A stretch of 7,584 bases of DNA from Candidatus Aminicenantota bacterium (GTDB lineage: Bacteria > Acidobacteriota > Aminicenantia > JAMOAD01), in assembly GCA_027070475.1 (NCBI GenBank), contig JALXDT010000069.1:1-7584 (forward strand), in the 5' to 3' direction. The notes below the pieces were generated by a model. That model searched no databases, was not told the origin of the DNA, and saw only the letters and a program-made list of their open reading frames with translations. Both the position numbers and the translations under genes were made by a program. Below are positions 6,057 through 7,584 of this stretch, in pieces (position 1 is the first letter of the stretch; each line of letters starts with the position of its first letter).

Positions 6057-7532
6057 TTATGAAAAGAATACCAGAGAAACAAGGATAAAGGATGTAATAA
6101 GATAAGGCAAAGAATACTTTAATATGTATCCGAAGAAGCTCGGCATTTCAATGTTATTCTCTTCTGCGATAGACTTGACCATGAAGTTTGGTGCGTTCCC
6201 GATATATGTATTAGCTCCCATAAAAACAGCCCCGGCGGATATAGCTTCAAGAACTGTTGGGTTATGGCTGATCAGATAATGGGCAGCTTGAGCTTCTGTT
6301 GCGGGAGTATAGTGAGGAAGGACAAAATTACCTAAAGCGGAGTTAAAGAATGTAAGATAGGTGGGAGCATTGTCAAGAAAACTTGATAAGATTCCGGTTG
6401 CCCAAAAATAGTGAACAGGATCTTTAACAGCTCTCATCAATGAAGCAAGAGCACCTCTTTCACCTGCTTTGAGGATTGCAATTGCGGGAATAATGGTAAC
6501 AAAAATACCCGCAAAAAGATATGCCACCTCGAGAATCGGATCCCAGGTAAATTCATTACCCTCTCTGATTTCCTTCTTTGTAAAGTAGAGGGATAAAAGT
6601 CCCATGACAATTAAAATACCATTTCTTACCAGGTTTTCTATTTCAACAGGGATTCCAAGAACATTTACTTTTCCAGGATGCCAAACACCGCTTAATAAAA
6701 CTCCTCCTATTATTCCCAGAAGAAAAATTATATTAACAAGACCGACAATTTTAATCGGCTCTTTTTCTTCATCATCACCCATTGTTTTAACTTCTTCTGT
6801 TTCCTTCTTATAGTAATATGTATCAAGAATAAAGAATACTATGAGAAGGATAAGGGAAACAAATCCCATGTGGGGGAAGATATTAAATGTCCAGAAAAAT
6901 GGAACTCCGTGTAAAAAGCCTAAAAATAGCGGAGGATCACCAAGAGGTGTCAGAGAACCTCCTATATTTGCAACAAGAAAGATAAAGAATGCAATGACAT
7001 GTGTTTTATGTTTACGATGTTTGTTTGCACGAATCACAGGCCTGATTAAAAGCATAGCAGAACCTGTTGTGCCAATCCATGAGGATAAAAAGGTCCCTAT
7101 TATTAACATCAAGAGATTGACGGCAGGAGTTCCTTTTAAGGAACCTTTTACGAGAATACCTCCGGCAACAGTGAAGAGTGCCCAGAGAAGTATTATAAAT
7201 GGGATATAATCAAGGATTATTATGTGCAATGTTTCGTGAACAGCTTCATGTGGAAATTTTATATAAAATGGTATGAAAAGAAGAATTGCCCAAAAGGCAG
7301 CTACTTTGCCGAAATGATGATGCCAGAAATGGGGTGCTACAAGGGGGAAAATAGCTATCGAAAGCAAAATCCCTGCGAAAGGAATAGCAGACCACAGCGG
7401 AAGTTTTTCTCCCAAAAGCTCCTCTTCATCTCCGTGGGAAGCCTTGTCTTTATGGGTATTTGCAGCAAAAATAGGCATTGCCAGTGAAAAAATGATCATA
7501 AACAGAAAAAACATCAATAGAGCCTTTTTCAT
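6057..7532 (-). CDS. NhaD/CitMHS-like sodium:proton antiporter family membrane protein
   Basis: This 491-residue integral membrane protein of the ion-transporter (IT) superfamily resembles the CitMHS_2 / NhaD-like group often named sodium:proton antiporter. It begins with a signal-peptide-like segment (1-24, ending IFAAN), then a short His/Asp/Glu-rich segment (27-38), then about 12 membrane helices. Characteristic stretches are LPLWSAIPFAGILLS (44-58), the His-rich APHFWHHHFGK (66-76), SSWIGTTGSAM (150-160), GGSLTPLGDPPLFLGFLHG (191-209), SSFLDNAPTYLTFF (383-396) and GANTYIGNAPNFM (439-451). The GGSLTPLGDPP and GANTYIGNAPN stretches lie at similar points of the two halves and probably form the substrate/ion site. 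Charged loops are at 241-260 and 318-327. Length is as expected and no motif is broken. The ATG at 7532 has AGAGGAG at 7546-7540, seven bases upstream. Whether it exchanges Na+/H+ or moves an organic acid is not settled by sequence; its pairing with an FAH enzyme leaves the second possibility open. Confidence 0.88.
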   Translation of the reverse strand: MKKALLMFFLFMIIFSLAMPIFAANTHKDKASHGDEEELLGEKLPLWSAIPFAGILLSIAIFPLVAPHFWHHHFGKVAAFWAILLFIPFYIKFPHEAVHETLHIIILDYIPFIILLWALFTVAGGILVKGSLKGTPAVNLLMLIIGTFLSSWIGTTGSAMLLIRPVIRANKHRKHKTHVIAFFIFLVANIGGSLTPLGDPPLFLGFLHGVPFFWTFNIFPHMGFVSLILLIVFFILDTYYYKKETEEVKTMGDDEEKEPIKIVGLVNIIFLLGIIGGVLLSGVWHPGKVNVLGIPVEIENLVRNGILIVMGLLSLYFTKKEIREGNEFTWDPILEVAYLFAGIFVTIIPAIAILKAGERGALASLMRAVKDPVHYFWATGILSSFLDNAPTYLTFFNSALGNFVLPHYTPATEAQAAHYLISHNPTVLEAISAGAVFMGANTYIGNAPNFMVKSIAEENNIEMPSFFGYILKYSLPYLITSFILVSLVFFS

Positions 7533-7584
7533 ATTTTTTCTCCTCTCTGTTTTCTATTTAAAAAGCAATATATAATAATATTAG
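7533..7584 (-). promoter_or_regulatory. 5' flank of the transporter gene with a strong ribosome-binding site
   Basis: The AGAGGAG site at 7546-7540 sets the transporter start. Further upstream the DNA is very AT-rich, and TATATT (7572-7567 on the minus strand) could be a -10 box. Any -35 box would lie beyond the window edge, so the promoter cannot be confirmed. Confidence 0.4.

Noticed and set aside
6841..7209. 122-codon plus-strand frame opposite the transporter gene
   Set aside because: It is antisense to conserved transporter motifs and its product has no recognisable domain. The plus-strand frames at 6604-6813 and 7224-7487 are likewise shadows.

Overview
The window comes from a low-GC bacterium. 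Strong Shine-Dalgarno sites, exported proteins with signal peptides and a large multi-PAS hybrid kinase fit a Gram-negative, environmental type lineage. There is no rRNA, tRNA or housekeeping marker, so I do not assign a phylum.

Left part (1-3327, + strand): the 3' portion of one very large sensory hybrid histidine kinase. The reading frame is open from base 1, so the gene begins outside the window. The visible part holds the end of one PAS domain, five further PAS domains, a HisKA/HATPase_c kinase core and a C-terminal receiver domain.

Middle (3328-3723): a 396-base gap between convergent genes. It holds a perfect 30-bp palindrome of the GTAGGGGC...GCCCCTAC type just after the kinase stop, some AT-rich hairpins, an odd 54-codon open frame on the minus strand that I cannot name, and a weak terminator-like hairpin serving the minus-strand gene.

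Right part (3724-7584, all minus strand, so read from right to left): an NhaD/CitMHS-like membrane ion transporter (7532-6057); 21 bases later a fumarylacetoacetate-hydrolase (FAH) family enzyme (6035-5400), probably in the same transcript; then a 194-base gap with a near-consensus sigma-70 promoter; then a secreted TIM-barrel glycoside-hydrolase-like protein (5205-3724). That protein keeps both catalytic glutamates of clan GH-A but has an altered acid/base motif and an Arg/Pro-rich insertion.

The transporter and FAH enzyme look like a two-gene operon. The glycosidase-like gene appears to have its own promoter. I see no direct functional link between the kinase and the minus-strand genes. I found no CRISPR, phage, toxin-antitoxin or intact mobile element, and no convincing new multi-gene system. 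The most notable items are the palindromic repeat with its neighbouring unexplained DNA, and the divergent glycosidase.
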